Positions 33,947 to 42,007 of a stretch of DNA of 64,000 bases are shown here, one piece after another. Numbering within the stretch: position 1 is the first letter of the stretch; the number at the start of each line of letters is the position of its first letter. The DNA comes from Leucobacter weissii (lineage in GTDB: Bacteria; Actinomycetota; Actinomycetes; Actinomycetales; Microbacteriaceae). Position numbers and translations under genes: made by a program. The DNA is taken from assembly GCF_017565745.1 (NCBI RefSeq), contig NZ_JAGDYM010000007.1:1-64000 (forward strand), in the 5' to 3' direction. The notes under the pieces were generated by a model, which saw only the letters and a program-made list of their open reading frames with translations, made no database searches and was not told the DNA's origin.

Positions 33947-34785
33947 TGACCGAGAACGCTCCGGAGGGAGGGTCGCACGCGCGCACCGGACCCGTAGCGA
34001 CCGCGACGGGCGCCCAGCGCACGATCACCGCGGCCATCGGCGAGGCGCTCGTCTCGGCCCGCGGCCTGCAGAAGAGCTTCGGCGACCGGCGGGTGATGCG
34101 GAACGTCGACTTCGACATGCTCGTCGGCGACATCACGGTGATCATCGGGAAGTCCGGGTCGGGCAAGAGCACGCTGCTGCGAGCGCTCGCCGGGCTCACC
34201 GAGCCCGACGACGGCCGGATCATGTTCGACGGCGAGGTCGTGTTCGAGGACCGGCAGCGGACGCCGGTGTGGAAGGAGGTCGACTCCTACATCGGCATGA
34301 TCTTCCAGTCGTACACGCTGTGGCCGCACATGGACGTCGCGAAGAACCTCACCCTGGCCCCGCGCAAGAAGCTCGGCATGAGCGAGGCCGAGGCGATGGA
34401 GCGGGCGAAGCGGTCGCTCGCGGAGGTCGGCATGTCGGAGCATCTCCATTCGCGCCCGGCGCAACTCTCGGGCGGCGAACGGCAGCGCGCCGCGATCGCT
34501 CGCGCACTGATGATGGAGCCGAAGCTGCTGCTGTGCGACGAGATCACCTCGGCGCTCGATCCGCCCGTCGCGGCGGAGGTGCTCGGGGTGCTGCGCCGCC
34601 TCAAGGAGGAGGAGGGGATCGCCGTCGCGCTGGTGACCCACGACATGGCCTTCGCCTCCAAAGCGGCCGACCGGGTCGTCTTCTTCCACGAGGGCGAGAT
34701 CGCGGTCAACGCCACCCCGGACGAGGCGTTCAACCGCAGCGACAACGCCGAGCTGAAGAAGTTCGTGGATGCTGTCAGATTCTAA
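33943..34785 (+). CDS. Polar amino acid ABC transporter ATPase
   Basis: 280 residues. ATG 33943 overlaps the permease stop; a second ATG follows immediately. Walker A GKSGSGKST at 69-77, Q-loop MIFQSYTLWPHMD, signature LSGGERQR, Walker B LLLCDE and switch LVTHDM. HisP/GlnQ-like, with a longer polar N-terminus of about 30 residues. Its last codons and stop form part of an operator-like sequence (34774-34788). Confidence 0.93.
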   Translation: MMTENAPEGGSHARTGPVATATGAQRTITAAIGEALVSARGLQKSFGDRRVMRNVDFDMLVGDITVIIGKSGSGKSTLLRALAGLTEPDDGRIMFDGEVVFEDRQRTPVWKEVDSYIGMIFQSYTLWPHMDVAKNLTLAPRKKLGMSEAEAMERAKRSLAEVGMSEHLHSRPAQLSGGERQRAAIARALMMEPKLLLCDEITSALDPPVAAEVLGVLRRLKEEEGIAVALVTHDMAFASKAADRVVFFHEGEIAVNATPDEAFNRSDNAELKKFVDAVRF

Positions 34786-34788
34786 GAC
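34774..34788. promoter_or_regulatory. Operator-like 15-mer, copy 4, spanning the ATPase stop codon
   Basis: 14 of 15 bases match the copy at 32203. It covers the codons for the terminal Val-Arg-Phe and the TAA stop. It precedes the oxidoreductase gene by about 80 bases, so it may control a second, internal promoter. Confidence 0.65.
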
Positions 34789-34867
34789 GCCGTCAGGCGC
34801 TGAACGCCCCGGTGGCGGCGGGCTCGCCCACCCCGCCGCCACCGGCCCCTCCTCGAAAGGAACTCAG

Positions 34868-36112
34868 TTGCGCACTGTCGTGATCGGCGGTGGAGTGATC
34901 GGACTCACCGCCGCCTACCATCTCGCCCGAGAGGGCGAGGAGGTCGTCGTCGTCGACCAGCGGAAGACCGGTCTGGGGGCGAGCGACGTCAACGCCGGCT
35001 GGGTGGTGCCGGCCGAGTCCGCCCCGGTTCCGGGGCCGGGCGTCGTGCTGTCCGCACTGAAGTGGATGACGCGGCCCGACAGTCCGCTCTACATCAAGCC
35101 CTCGTTGCGACCCGACTTCGTCTCGTTCATGCTCGGCATGTTCCGAGCCTCGAACGCGAAGGCGCAGCGGGCCGGGTTCGCCGCCCACCTCGCGCTCGCC
35201 GAGGACTCGGTGCACCTCTTCGACGAGTACCGGGCCGACGGCATCGACTACGAGCTGCACCACCGCGGACTGCTCATGGCCTTCAAGGACCGGGAGTTGA
35301 TGCACCATCACCTGGGCTACGTCGACCTGACCGAGCGCTACGGGCTCGCACCGGAGAAGCTCATCGGCGACGACGTGCGCGTGCACGAGCCCAAACTGAA
35401 CGACAGCGTGCAGGGCGGTCTGTTCTTCCCGAAGGAGCTGCACCTCGATCCCGGGGGCTTCGCCGCTGCCCTGCACGCGAGACTCATCGAGATGGGCGTG
35501 GAGATCGTCGAGCACGCGCCGATCGACGAGGTCCGGATCTCGGACGGTCGGATCCTGCGCGTCGGCTCGCGCGGCCGGAGCTTCGCCGGCGATCGCTTCC
35601 TGCTCTCCGCCGGCGCCTGGACCGGCCCGCTGTCGAAACTCTTCGGCGCCAGGATCCCCATCCGCCCGGGCAAGGGCTACTGCGTCGAGGTAGCCCCCTT
35701 CGGCCTCAGAGGGGCGACCAATCTGCACGACGCGAAGGTCGCGACCACGCCGTTCTCCGACCGCTTCCGCCTCGCCGGCACGATGGAGTTCGGGGGTCTC
35801 GACGAGAAGGTCAACCAGGTGCGCGTCGACGCGATCCTGCGCGCTCCGGGCGCCTACTTCCGCGACTGGGAACCGCCCGCCGCGAGCGAGATCCGGCCGC
35901 GCGCCGGCATGCGCCCCATGTCGCCCGACGGCCTGGCCGTGATCGGCAGGCTTCCGCGGCTCGCCAACGGCTTCGTGTCGACCGGGCACGGCATGCTCGG
36001 CGTCACCCTCGCACCCGCCACGGCCCGCGTGCTCACCGAGCTCATCCGAACCGGGCGGGACTCCCCGCTCCTCGCGCCGTTCTCGCCCGCCCGCTTCCGC
36101 GGCGGCCGCTGA
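34868..36112 (+). CDS. DadA-like FAD oxidoreductase, probable cis-4-hydroxy-D-proline (D-amino acid) dehydrogenase
   Basis: 414 residues. TTG 34868 is chosen because AAAGGA lies at 34856-34861 and the FAD fold starts at once with VVIGGGVIGLTAAYHLA; an upstream ATG would add an unlikely Gly/Pro-rich leader. DAO fold: VVVVDQRKTGLGASDVNAGWVVP near the start, SAGAWTGPLSKLFG in the middle, and PRAGMRPMSPDGLAVIGRLP with STGHGMLGVTLAPATARVL at the end. In hydroxyproline pathways this type oxidises cis-4-hydroxy-D-proline to the pyrroline. The substrate here is inferred from the neighbouring racemase-family and DHDPS-family genes. Confidence 0.85.
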   Translation: MRTVVIGGGVIGLTAAYHLAREGEEVVVVDQRKTGLGASDVNAGWVVPAESAPVPGPGVVLSALKWMTRPDSPLYIKPSLRPDFVSFMLGMFRASNAKAQRAGFAAHLALAEDSVHLFDEYRADGIDYELHHRGLLMAFKDRELMHHHLGYVDLTERYGLAPEKLIGDDVRVHEPKLNDSVQGGLFFPKELHLDPGGFAAALHARLIEMGVEIVEHAPIDEVRISDGRILRVGSRGRSFAGDRFLLSAGAWTGPLSKLFGARIPIRPGKGYCVEVAPFGLRGATNLHDAKVATTPFSDRFRLAGTMEFGGLDEKVNQVRVDAILRAPGAYFRDWEPPAASEIRPRAGMRPMSPDGLAVIGRLPRLANGFVSTGHGMLGVTLAPATARVLTELIRTGRDSPLLAPFSPARFRGGR

Positions 36113-36171
36113 CGGGACGACGCAGACGAGACGACGACGATCAATACCCCATCGAGAAGGAACAGACCATC

Positions 36172-37077
36172 ATGACCCGCAAGAACGCGAACCTCACCGG
36201 CGTGCTCGCCGCGATCCCCACGCCCTTCACCGAGGACGGAGCCTCCATCGACCCCGCGGGGATCGCCGCGCAGATCGAACGCCTGGTCGCCGGCGGCGTG
36301 CAGGGCGTGGTGCCGACGGGCACCTCGGGGGAGTTCACCAGCCTCACCCCGGAGGAGTATCGCGAGGTGATTCGGCTCAACGTCGAGGCCGCGGCGGGCC
36401 GCATCAGCGTGGTCGCCGGGATCGGGCACACCTCGACGGCGGGCGCGGTCGAGCTGGCCCGCTACGCCGAGGAGGTCGGCGCCGACGCGGTGATGGTCGT
36501 GCCGCCGTTCTACGATCCGCTCTCCTTCGAAGCGCTCAAGGCGTTCCTGACGACCGTCGCCGGGGCCATCGGGCTCCAGATCATGTACTACAACGTACCG
36601 GGGGCGACCGGCATCGCGCTCGACGCGGAACAGCTCGCCGAGCTGGGCGACATCGACGGCGTCGACTACTTCAAGGACACCTCCGGCGACGCGGTCTCGC
36701 TCACCGATGTGCTCACCAACCGGACCGAGCGCATCACCGCGTTCAACGGCTGGGACACGCTCACCTTCCTGGGCATCGCGCTCGGGGCGAGGGGATCGGT
36801 CTGGGGCGTCGCCTCCGTCGTCCCGGCGCAGGCCGCCGAGCTGTTCCGCGTGCTCACCGTCGAGAAGGACCTGGAGCGCGGGCGCGAGCTGTGGGGGCCG
36901 CTCTGGAACCTCAGCGACGTGCTCGAATCGGTCAACTATCCCGCGGGGCTCAAGACGGCGCTCGAACTGCTGGGCACCCCCGTGGGGCCGGTGCGCGCGC
37001 CGATCCTGCCGCTCGCCGAGCACGACCGGGCGCGGATCGCCGAGGCGCTGCAGCGCCTCGGCGTGCTCGCAGCGTGA
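36172..37077 (+). CDS. DHDPS/NAL-family enzyme, probable pyrroline-4-hydroxy-2-carboxylate deaminase
   Basis: 301 residues, Schiff-base aldolase fold. Schiff-base Lys168 in VDYFKDTSGD; Tyr140 in MYYNVPG; substrate loop GTSGEF at 50-55. These are the catalytic features of the dihydrodipicolinate synthase/N-acetylneuraminate lyase superfamily. The position between a DadA-like oxidase and a proline-racemase-family gene matches LhpC, which deaminates the hydroxylated pyrroline to 2-oxoglutarate semialdehyde. AAGGAA precedes ATG 36172 by nine bases. Confidence 0.85.
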   Translation: MTRKNANLTGVLAAIPTPFTEDGASIDPAGIAAQIERLVAGGVQGVVPTGTSGEFTSLTPEEYREVIRLNVEAAAGRISVVAGIGHTSTAGAVELARYAEEVGADAVMVVPPFYDPLSFEALKAFLTTVAGAIGLQIMYYNVPGATGIALDAEQLAELGDIDGVDYFKDTSGDAVSLTDVLTNRTERITAFNGWDTLTFLGIALGARGSVWGVASVVPAQAAELFRVLTVEKDLERGRELWGPLWNLSDVLESVNYPAGLKTALELLGTPVGPVRAPILPLAEHDRARIAEALQRLGVLAA

Positions 37078-37084
37078 GCCGCGG

Positions 37085-37090
37085 TACGGT
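37085..37090 (+). promoter_or_regulatory. Leaderless -10 of the proline-racemase-family gene
   Basis: TACGGT ends at 37090 and ATG 37097 follows after six bases. This would be a promoter within the operon; there is no SD-like site before the ATG. Confidence 0.45.
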
Positions 37091-37096
37091 GTCGGC

Positions 37097-38191
37097 ATGA
37101 TCGCTCTCACTTCCGGGGACCGGGCCGCCCCGTTCGTCGTCGAGACCATCGAGACGCACGCGGAGGGCGAGCCGGGGCGCGTGATCCCGAACGCCGAGCG
37201 CTTCGTGCGCGGTGCGACCATGGCCGAGCGCTTCGACCACTGCACGCGGGAGCTGAACGGCCTGCGCCGCCTGCTGCTGCGGGAGCCCCGGGGGTACCCG
37301 GCGAGCTGCGGCGTGTTCCTGCTGCCGCCCGTGAGCGCGGACGCGGACTTCGGGATCATCGTGCTGGAGCAGGGCGGGTTCACGCCGATGTCCGGCAGCA
37401 ACACGATCTGCGCGGTCACCGCGGCAGTCGAGACCGGCATCGTGCCGGTGCGCGGCCCCGACACCGAGGTCGTGATCGACACCGCCGTCGGCACCGTCCG
37501 TGCGACGGCCCGGGTCGAGGAGACGGCCGGACGGGTCGCCGTGCGAGCGGTGACGGTCGCCAACGTCCCCTCCTACGCGGTCGCCATCGACCTCCCGTTG
37601 GAGGTGCGGGAGTTCGGCGAGATCCTCGTCGACGTCGCCTTCGGCGGGCAGTTCTTCGTGCAGCTGGACATCGCTCAGCTCGGCATCGAGCTCGGGCCGG
37701 AGCAGGCGAGGCGCATCACGCGCGCCGCAGCGCTCGTGAAGCTCGCGGCGCTCGAGCAGGTCCCGGTGCGGCACCCGGTGAACCCCGCGATCGACCGGAT
37801 CGCGATGGTGATGCTGCACAACGGCGACCGCTCGCCCGGCAAGCAGGCGAGGAACGCGAACGTCCTCACCAGCGCTCCGATCCTGCCCGACCGCGAGGAG
37901 AGCTGGACGGGTGTGCTCGACCGTTCGCCGTGCGGCACGGGCACCAGCGCACGCATGGCCGCCCTGCACGCGCGCGGGCAGCTCGCCGTCGGCGAGGACT
38001 TCTCGCACCGCAGCATCATCGACAGCGAGTTCGTGGGACGGCTCGTCGGGGAGACCGAGGTCGGCGAGCACCGAGCCGTGCTGCCGACGATCACCGGCCG
38101 CGGCTGGATCTCCGGCCGCGCGACGTGGCGGCTCGATCCGAGCGACCCGTACCGCGAGGGCTACACGCTCGGCGACATCTGGGCCGCGTGA
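37097..38191 (+). CDS. Proline-racemase-family enzyme, probable 4-hydroxyproline epimerase (Ser/Cys type)
   Basis: 364 residues. N-terminal HAEGEPGRVI is the family entry motif. The first catalytic base region reads MSGSNTIC, so Ser99 stands where many racemases have the Cys of MCGHG. The second reads DRSPCGTGTSA with Cys279. Thus the pair is Ser/Cys, known from a subgroup of the superfamily as opposed to Cys/Cys (epimerases and racemases) or Cys/Thr (trans-3-hydroxyproline dehydratases). The likely reaction is interconversion of trans-4-hydroxy-L-proline and its D-epimer, feeding the oxidase at 34868; a 3-hydroxyproline activity is possible. ATG 37097 has no SD and fits a leaderless start. 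Confidence 0.85.
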   Translation: MIALTSGDRAAPFVVETIETHAEGEPGRVIPNAERFVRGATMAERFDHCTRELNGLRRLLLREPRGYPASCGVFLLPPVSADADFGIIVLEQGGFTPMSGSNTICAVTAAVETGIVPVRGPDTEVVIDTAVGTVRATARVEETAGRVAVRAVTVANVPSYAVAIDLPLEVREFGEILVDVAFGGQFFVQLDIAQLGIELGPEQARRITRAAALVKLAALEQVPVRHPVNPAIDRIAMVMLHNGDRSPGKQARNANVLTSAPILPDREESWTGVLDRSPCGTGTSARMAALHARGQLAVGEDFSHRSIIDSEFVGRLVGETEVGEHRAVLPTITGRGWISGRATWRLDPSDPYREGYTLGDIWAA

Positions 38192-38231
38192 GCCGCCCAT
38201 GGAGATCACCACCAACCAGGACGGAGCGCAG

Positions 38232-38993
38232 ATGAGCAGATTCGCAGGCAGGACCGCCCTGGTCACCGGCGGAGGAGGCGGGATCGGCTCGGCGACGAGC
38301 CGCCGGCTCGCGACCGAGGGCGCGCACGTCTTCGTCGCGGATGCGGTCGGGGAGCACGCCGCCAGGGTCGCCGCCGAGATCCGAGACGCGGGCGGGCTGG
38401 CGGAGGAGCTCGTCTTCGACCTGACCTCGGCCCGGGCGTGCCGCGAGGCGGTCGCCTCCGTCGAGGCGCGAACGCCGCGCGGCGCCGTCGACGTGCTGGT
38501 CAACAACGCCGGGGCAATGCGCCGCGGCGCACTGCTCGACACGAGCGAGGCCGACTGGGAGACGAGCTTCGCGGTGAACGTCGACGCGCTCTTCCACATG
38601 TGCCGCGCCGTCCTCCCAGCCATGATCGCTGCGGGCGGCGGCGCCGTCGTGAACACCGCCTCGCAGTGGGGCCTCACCCCCGCGCCGGGGCATCTCGCCT
38701 ACAACGTGACGAAGGCCGCCGTGGTGTCGTTCACCAAGAGCCTCGCGCGGGACTACGCGCCAGCGAAGGTGCGCGTGAACGCCGTCTGCCCGGGGGAGAT
38801 CCACACCCCGATGCTCGAGAAGGGCGTCGCCGAGAAGGGGCGGACGATCGCCGACCTCGACGCGCTCGTGCCCTTCGGCCGCATCGGCCGCCCCGACGAG
38901 GTGGCCGCGCTGATCGCCTTCCTCGCCTCCGACGAGGCGGCGTTCGTCTGCGGATCCTGCGTCGAGATCACCGGCGCGCAGGCGGTGGCGTGA
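38232..38993 (+). CDS. Short-chain dehydrogenase/reductase
   Basis: 253 residues, classical SDR. Cofactor motif TGGGGGIG near residues 12-19, NNAGA in the middle, catalytic Ser in NTASQWG and YNVTK (Tyr/Lys) and the FITGA-like ending CVEITGAQ. ATG 38232 follows GGACGGAG; an upstream in-frame ATG at 38199 is less likely. The Asp of FVADAVG after the second strand hints at NAD preference. No SDR is part of the standard hydroxyproline pathway, so its substrate is unknown. It overlaps the next gene by one base. Confidence 0.88.
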   Translation: MSRFAGRTALVTGGGGGIGSATSRRLATEGAHVFVADAVGEHAARVAAEIRDAGGLAEELVFDLTSARACREAVASVEARTPRGAVDVLVNNAGAMRRGALLDTSEADWETSFAVNVDALFHMCRAVLPAMIAAGGGAVVNTASQWGLTPAPGHLAYNVTKAAVVSFTKSLARDYAPAKVRVNAVCPGEIHTPMLEKGVAEKGRTIADLDALVPFGRIGRPDEVAALIAFLASDEAAFVCGSCVEITGAQAVA

Positions 38994-39733
38994 TGGACGA
39001 TCTCGCGGGGAGGCGAATCCTCGTCACCGGCAGCTCGCGGGGCATCGGGCGCGCGACCGCGGCGCTCGTGCACGCCCGTGGCGCGCGCGTGGTGGTCCAT
39101 GCCCGCGCGGCCTCCCCGCACACCGACAGCCTGCTCGCGGAATTCGGCGACCGGGGAGCGCTCGTGACCGGGGAGCTCGACGGGATCGCCGGCGCGGCGG
39201 CGGTATGGGACGGGGCCGTCGCGGCTTTCGGCGGCATCGAGGTGCTCGTCAACAACGCGGGCGCCTGGATCCCCTCGGAGGTCGATCGGGAGGAGGCCTG
39301 GCAGGCCGGCTGGGAGGCCAACCTCGGGCTCAATCTGACGGCGCCGGCGGAGCTCTGCCGGCGCGCGATCCTCGACTATCGGGAGCAGGGCGGCGGCATC
39401 ATCGTCAACCTCGCGAGCCGCTCCGCGCACCGCGGCGACGACGCCGGGCACCTCGCCTACGGCGCAGCCAAGGGAGGGCTGCTCGCCCTCACGAAGGGCA
39501 TCGCCCGGGGCTACGGACGCGACGGCGTGCTCGCCTACGCGGTCGCGCCGGGCTGGGTGGCCACGGATCTCGCCGCGGGCGCCGTCGAGCCCGCGGTGCT
39601 CGACGGCCTCCCGCTCGGGGAGGTCACGCCCGCGGCTGACGTGGCGGAAGTCATCGCGTTTCTCGCAACCGGTCGCGCGAGACACGCCACAGGTGCCACC
39701 ATTGATGTCACCGGCGCCGACTACGTGCGCTGA
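38993..39733 (+). CDS. Short-chain dehydrogenase/reductase
   Basis: 246 residues, classical SDR distinct from the preceding one. Cofactor motif TGSSRGIG, NNAGAW, catalytic Ser in NLASRSA, YGAAK and PGWVATD. VVVHARA after the second strand suggests NADP(H). ATG 38993 shares the A of the preceding TGA stop (TGATG), giving tight coupling. Substrate unknown. Two SDRs in a row in this locus hint at an extra branch, for example oxidation of a hydroxy acid (inference). Confidence 0.88.
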   Translation: MDDLAGRRILVTGSSRGIGRATAALVHARGARVVVHARAASPHTDSLLAEFGDRGALVTGELDGIAGAAAVWDGAVAAFGGIEVLVNNAGAWIPSEVDREEAWQAGWEANLGLNLTAPAELCRRAILDYREQGGGIIVNLASRSAHRGDDAGHLAYGAAKGGLLALTKGIARGYGRDGVLAYAVAPGWVATDLAAGAVEPAVLDGLPLGEVTPAADVAEVIAFLATGRARHATGATIDVTGADYVR

Positions 39734-39770
39734 GTTACGTACGCCGGTACAGAACAGGAACAGATAAACC

Positions 39771-41147
39771 ATGGCGAAGTATCGAGTTCAGAACCCCGCG
39801 ACGGGTGAGATTGTCGAGACCTTCGAATCAGCGAGCGACGCGCGCGTCGAGCAGCATCTCGCGGCGGCCGATGCCGCCTATCGCGAGTGGCGCGAGCGGA
39901 GCGTGCAGGATCGCGCGGCGGTCGTGAAGCGCGTCGCCGAGATCTTCGCGGAGCGCCGCGACGAGCTCGCGCGGATCATCGCGCTCGAGATGGGCAAGTC
40001 GATCGCGGAGAGCCTCGACGAGGTCGATTTCGCGACGGACATCATCGAGTACTACGCGGTGCACGGCCCCGCGCTCATCACCGACTACGAGATCCCGAGC
40101 ACGATCCCGGGCAAGGCGATCGTCGAGCACCTGCCGATCGGCGCGCTGCTCGGCGTGATGCCCTGGAACTTCCCCTACTACCAGGTGGCGCGCTTCGCCG
40201 CGCCGAACCTCGTCCTCGGCAACACGATCCTGCTCAAGCACGCCGACATCTGCGCGCGCTCGAACCTCGTGATCCAGGAGATCTTCGAGCAGGCGGGCGT
40301 GCCGGTCGGCGGCTACCAGGCCGTGTTCACGTCGCACGAGCAGATCGCGACCATCATCGCCGACCCCCGCGTGCAGGGTGTCTCGCTGACCGGTTCCGAG
40401 CGGGCGGGCGCGATCATCGGCGCGCAGGCGGGGCAGCATCTCAAGAAGTGCGTACTCGAGCTCGGCGGCATCGACCCCATGGTGGTGCTCGACGCCGACG
40501 ATCCGGCCGAGGTCGCCCGCACGGCGTGGGAGTTCCGCACCTACAACGGCGGGCAGGTGTGCAACTCGAACAAGCGCCTCATCGTGATGGCCGACATCTA
40601 CGACGAGTTCGTGGCCGAGCTGGTGCGCCTCGCCGACGGGCTGCGGCCGGGCGACCAGCTGGGCCTGGGCGAGGGCGAGTTCGTACCGCTCTCGACCCGC
40701 GCTGCGGCCGAGACCGTGAACGCCCAGGTGCAGAAGGCCGTCTCCGAGGGCGCCCGCCTGCTCGCGGGCGGCGTACTGTCCGAGGGGCCGGGCGCCCACT
40801 ACTCGCCGGCGGTGCTGGTCGACGTGCCCCGCGACTCCGAGTCGTATCGCGAGGAGATCTTCGGGCCCGTCGCCACCGTGTACAAGGTGCACAGCGATGA
40901 GGAGGCGCTGGAGCTCGCGAACGACTGCTCCCTCGGGCTCGGCGGCTCCGTGTTCTCCGCAGATGAGGCCCGCGCGGCCCGCGTCGCCTCGCGCCTCGAG
41001 GTCGGCATGGCGCACGTCAACATCATCGCGGCGGAGGCGGCCGAGATCCCCTTCGGCGGTGTGAAGCGTTCGGGCTTCGGCCGCGAGATGGGGCCGATCG
41101 GCATCGGGGAGTTCGCCAACAAGCGCCTCTACTTCGTCGCGAAGTAG
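39771..41147 (+). CDS. Aldehyde dehydrogenase, probable 2-oxoglutarate semialdehyde or succinate semialdehyde dehydrogenase
   Basis: 458 residues, ALDH superfamily. General base Glu230 in VLELGGIDP and nucleophile Cys264 in NGGQVCNSNKR; PWNFPYYQVARFAAPNL and EIFGPVATVYKV are also typical. Overall it resembles the short GabD-like NAD-dependent enzymes. As the last oxidative enzyme of the locus it would convert 2-oxoglutarate semialdehyde to 2-oxoglutarate, completing hydroxyproline breakdown (inference). A weak AACAGGAACAG precedes ATG 39771. Confidence 0.87.
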   Translation: MAKYRVQNPATGEIVETFESASDARVEQHLAAADAAYREWRERSVQDRAAVVKRVAEIFAERRDELARIIALEMGKSIAESLDEVDFATDIIEYYAVHGPALITDYEIPSTIPGKAIVEHLPIGALLGVMPWNFPYYQVARFAAPNLVLGNTILLKHADICARSNLVIQEIFEQAGVPVGGYQAVFTSHEQIATIIADPRVQGVSLTGSERAGAIIGAQAGQHLKKCVLELGGIDPMVVLDADDPAEVARTAWEFRTYNGGQVCNSNKRLIVMADIYDEFVAELVRLADGLRPGDQLGLGEGEFVPLSTRAAAETVNAQVQKAVSEGARLLAGGVLSEGPGAHYSPAVLVDVPRDSESYREEIFGPVATVYKVHSDEEALELANDCSLGLGGSVFSADEARAARVASRLEVGMAHVNIIAAEAAEIPFGGVKRSGFGREMGPIGIGEFANKRLYFVAK

Positions 41148-41161
41148 CGGCCGGAACGGCT

Positions 41162-41212
41162 CCGAGCGCGGGGCAGCGGACCCGGCAGCGGGTCGCGCGG
41201 CCCCGCGCTCGG
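41162..41212 (+). terminator. Nested GC-rich hairpin after the aldehyde dehydrogenase gene
   Basis: Outer 13-bp perfect stem (41162-41174 with 41200-41212) enclosing a 6-bp stem (41179-41184 with 41189-41194) on a four-base loop. It is a likely terminator or mRNA stabiliser at the end of the catabolic operon. Confidence 0.65.
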
Positions 41213-41250
41213 CGCATCGGAGACCATCGGAGGGAAGCGAGGAGCGCAGT

Positions 41251-41844
41251 ATGAGAATCCTGATCGTGGGTGCGTCGGGGCATGTCGGGTCGGCGGCGGC
41301 CCGGGCCCTGCAGCCGAGGCACGAGGTGATCGGCGTCAGCCGCAGCACCCGGCCGGCCGTCGACCTGCTCGACCCCGCGTCGGTCGAGCGGCTCTTCGCC
41401 GGGCTCGGCGAGGTCGACGCCGTGATCTCGGCCTACGGGTCCGCCCCCTTCAAACGGGCCCCGGAACTCTCGGCCGAGGATCTCGAGGCCGCCTTCCGCG
41501 GCAAGGTGCTGAGCCAGCTGAACCTGCTGCGAATCGGCCTGGACCACGTGCGCGACGGCGGCTCCGTCACGCTCACGACCGGGATCCTCGCCCGGGAGCC
41601 CGTCCCGACGGGATCGGCCGCCGCGCTGGCGAACGGCGCGGTCGAGGCCTTCGTGCGCTCCGCGGCGGGCGAGCTGCCGCGCGGGATCCGCCTGAACGCG
41701 GTGAGCCCGACCGTGCTCGCCTCCGCGCCGGCGTACTTCGACGCGTTCCCAGGATTCGAGCCGGTCTCGGACGAGCGGGTCGGCCAGGCGTTCGTGCGCG
41801 CCGTCGAGGGCATCGCGAACGGGCGGGTCTACGAGCTCGACTGA
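41251..41844 (+). CDS. Short SDR-like oxidoreductase
   Basis: 197 residues. N-terminal Rossmann loop VGASGHVGSAAARAL, then ISAYGSAPF, a TTGILA segment where classical SDRs have the catalytic Ser, and ANGAVEAFVRSAAGELPRGIRLNAVSPTVLASAP. It lacks a clear YxxxK motif (the Ala/Asn of AALANGAVE occupies that place), so it may be catalytically divergent, as in other roughly 200-residue SDR-like proteins. It lies after a strong hairpin and may be transcribed separately. Role unknown. Confidence 0.82.
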   Translation: MRILIVGASGHVGSAAARALQPRHEVIGVSRSTRPAVDLLDPASVERLFAGLGEVDAVISAYGSAPFKRAPELSAEDLEAAFRGKVLSQLNLLRIGLDHVRDGGSVTLTTGILAREPVPTGSAAALANGAVEAFVRSAAGELPRGIRLNAVSPTVLASAPAYFDAFPGFEPVSDERVGQAFVRAVEGIANGRVYELD

Positions 41845-41883
41845 GTGCCCGCGCGTCCCTTCCGAGGTGCTCAGCAGCTCCGA

Positions 41884-41945
41884 CTGAGATTGCGTTTCAG
41901 GCGGAGGTTTTCGAGCGAATATCTCAGCCTGAAACGCAATCTCAG
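41884..41945. terminator. 19-bp perfect inverted repeat between convergent genes
   Basis: 41884-41902 and 41927-41945 are exact reverse complements with a 24-base loop. It is markedly less GC-rich than its surroundings. It is placed to act as a terminator for both the SDR-like gene and the GntR gene at 42008, or it may be a dispersed repeat. Confidence 0.75.
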
Positions 41946-42007
41946 CCCAAAGTGCACTGTGCGGGTAGGTTCGCCGATGGGGAGCGCGCGGCGCGGCGCC
42001 CGCGGGC

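Noticed and set aside
36172-37077. Genuine lysine-pathway dapA
   Set aside because: It sits inside the hydroxyproline-type operon, and such members have other substrates. It was kept as a family-level call.
41884-41945. Insertion sequence ends
   Set aside because: Only 62 bases in total, with no transposase or target duplication nearby.
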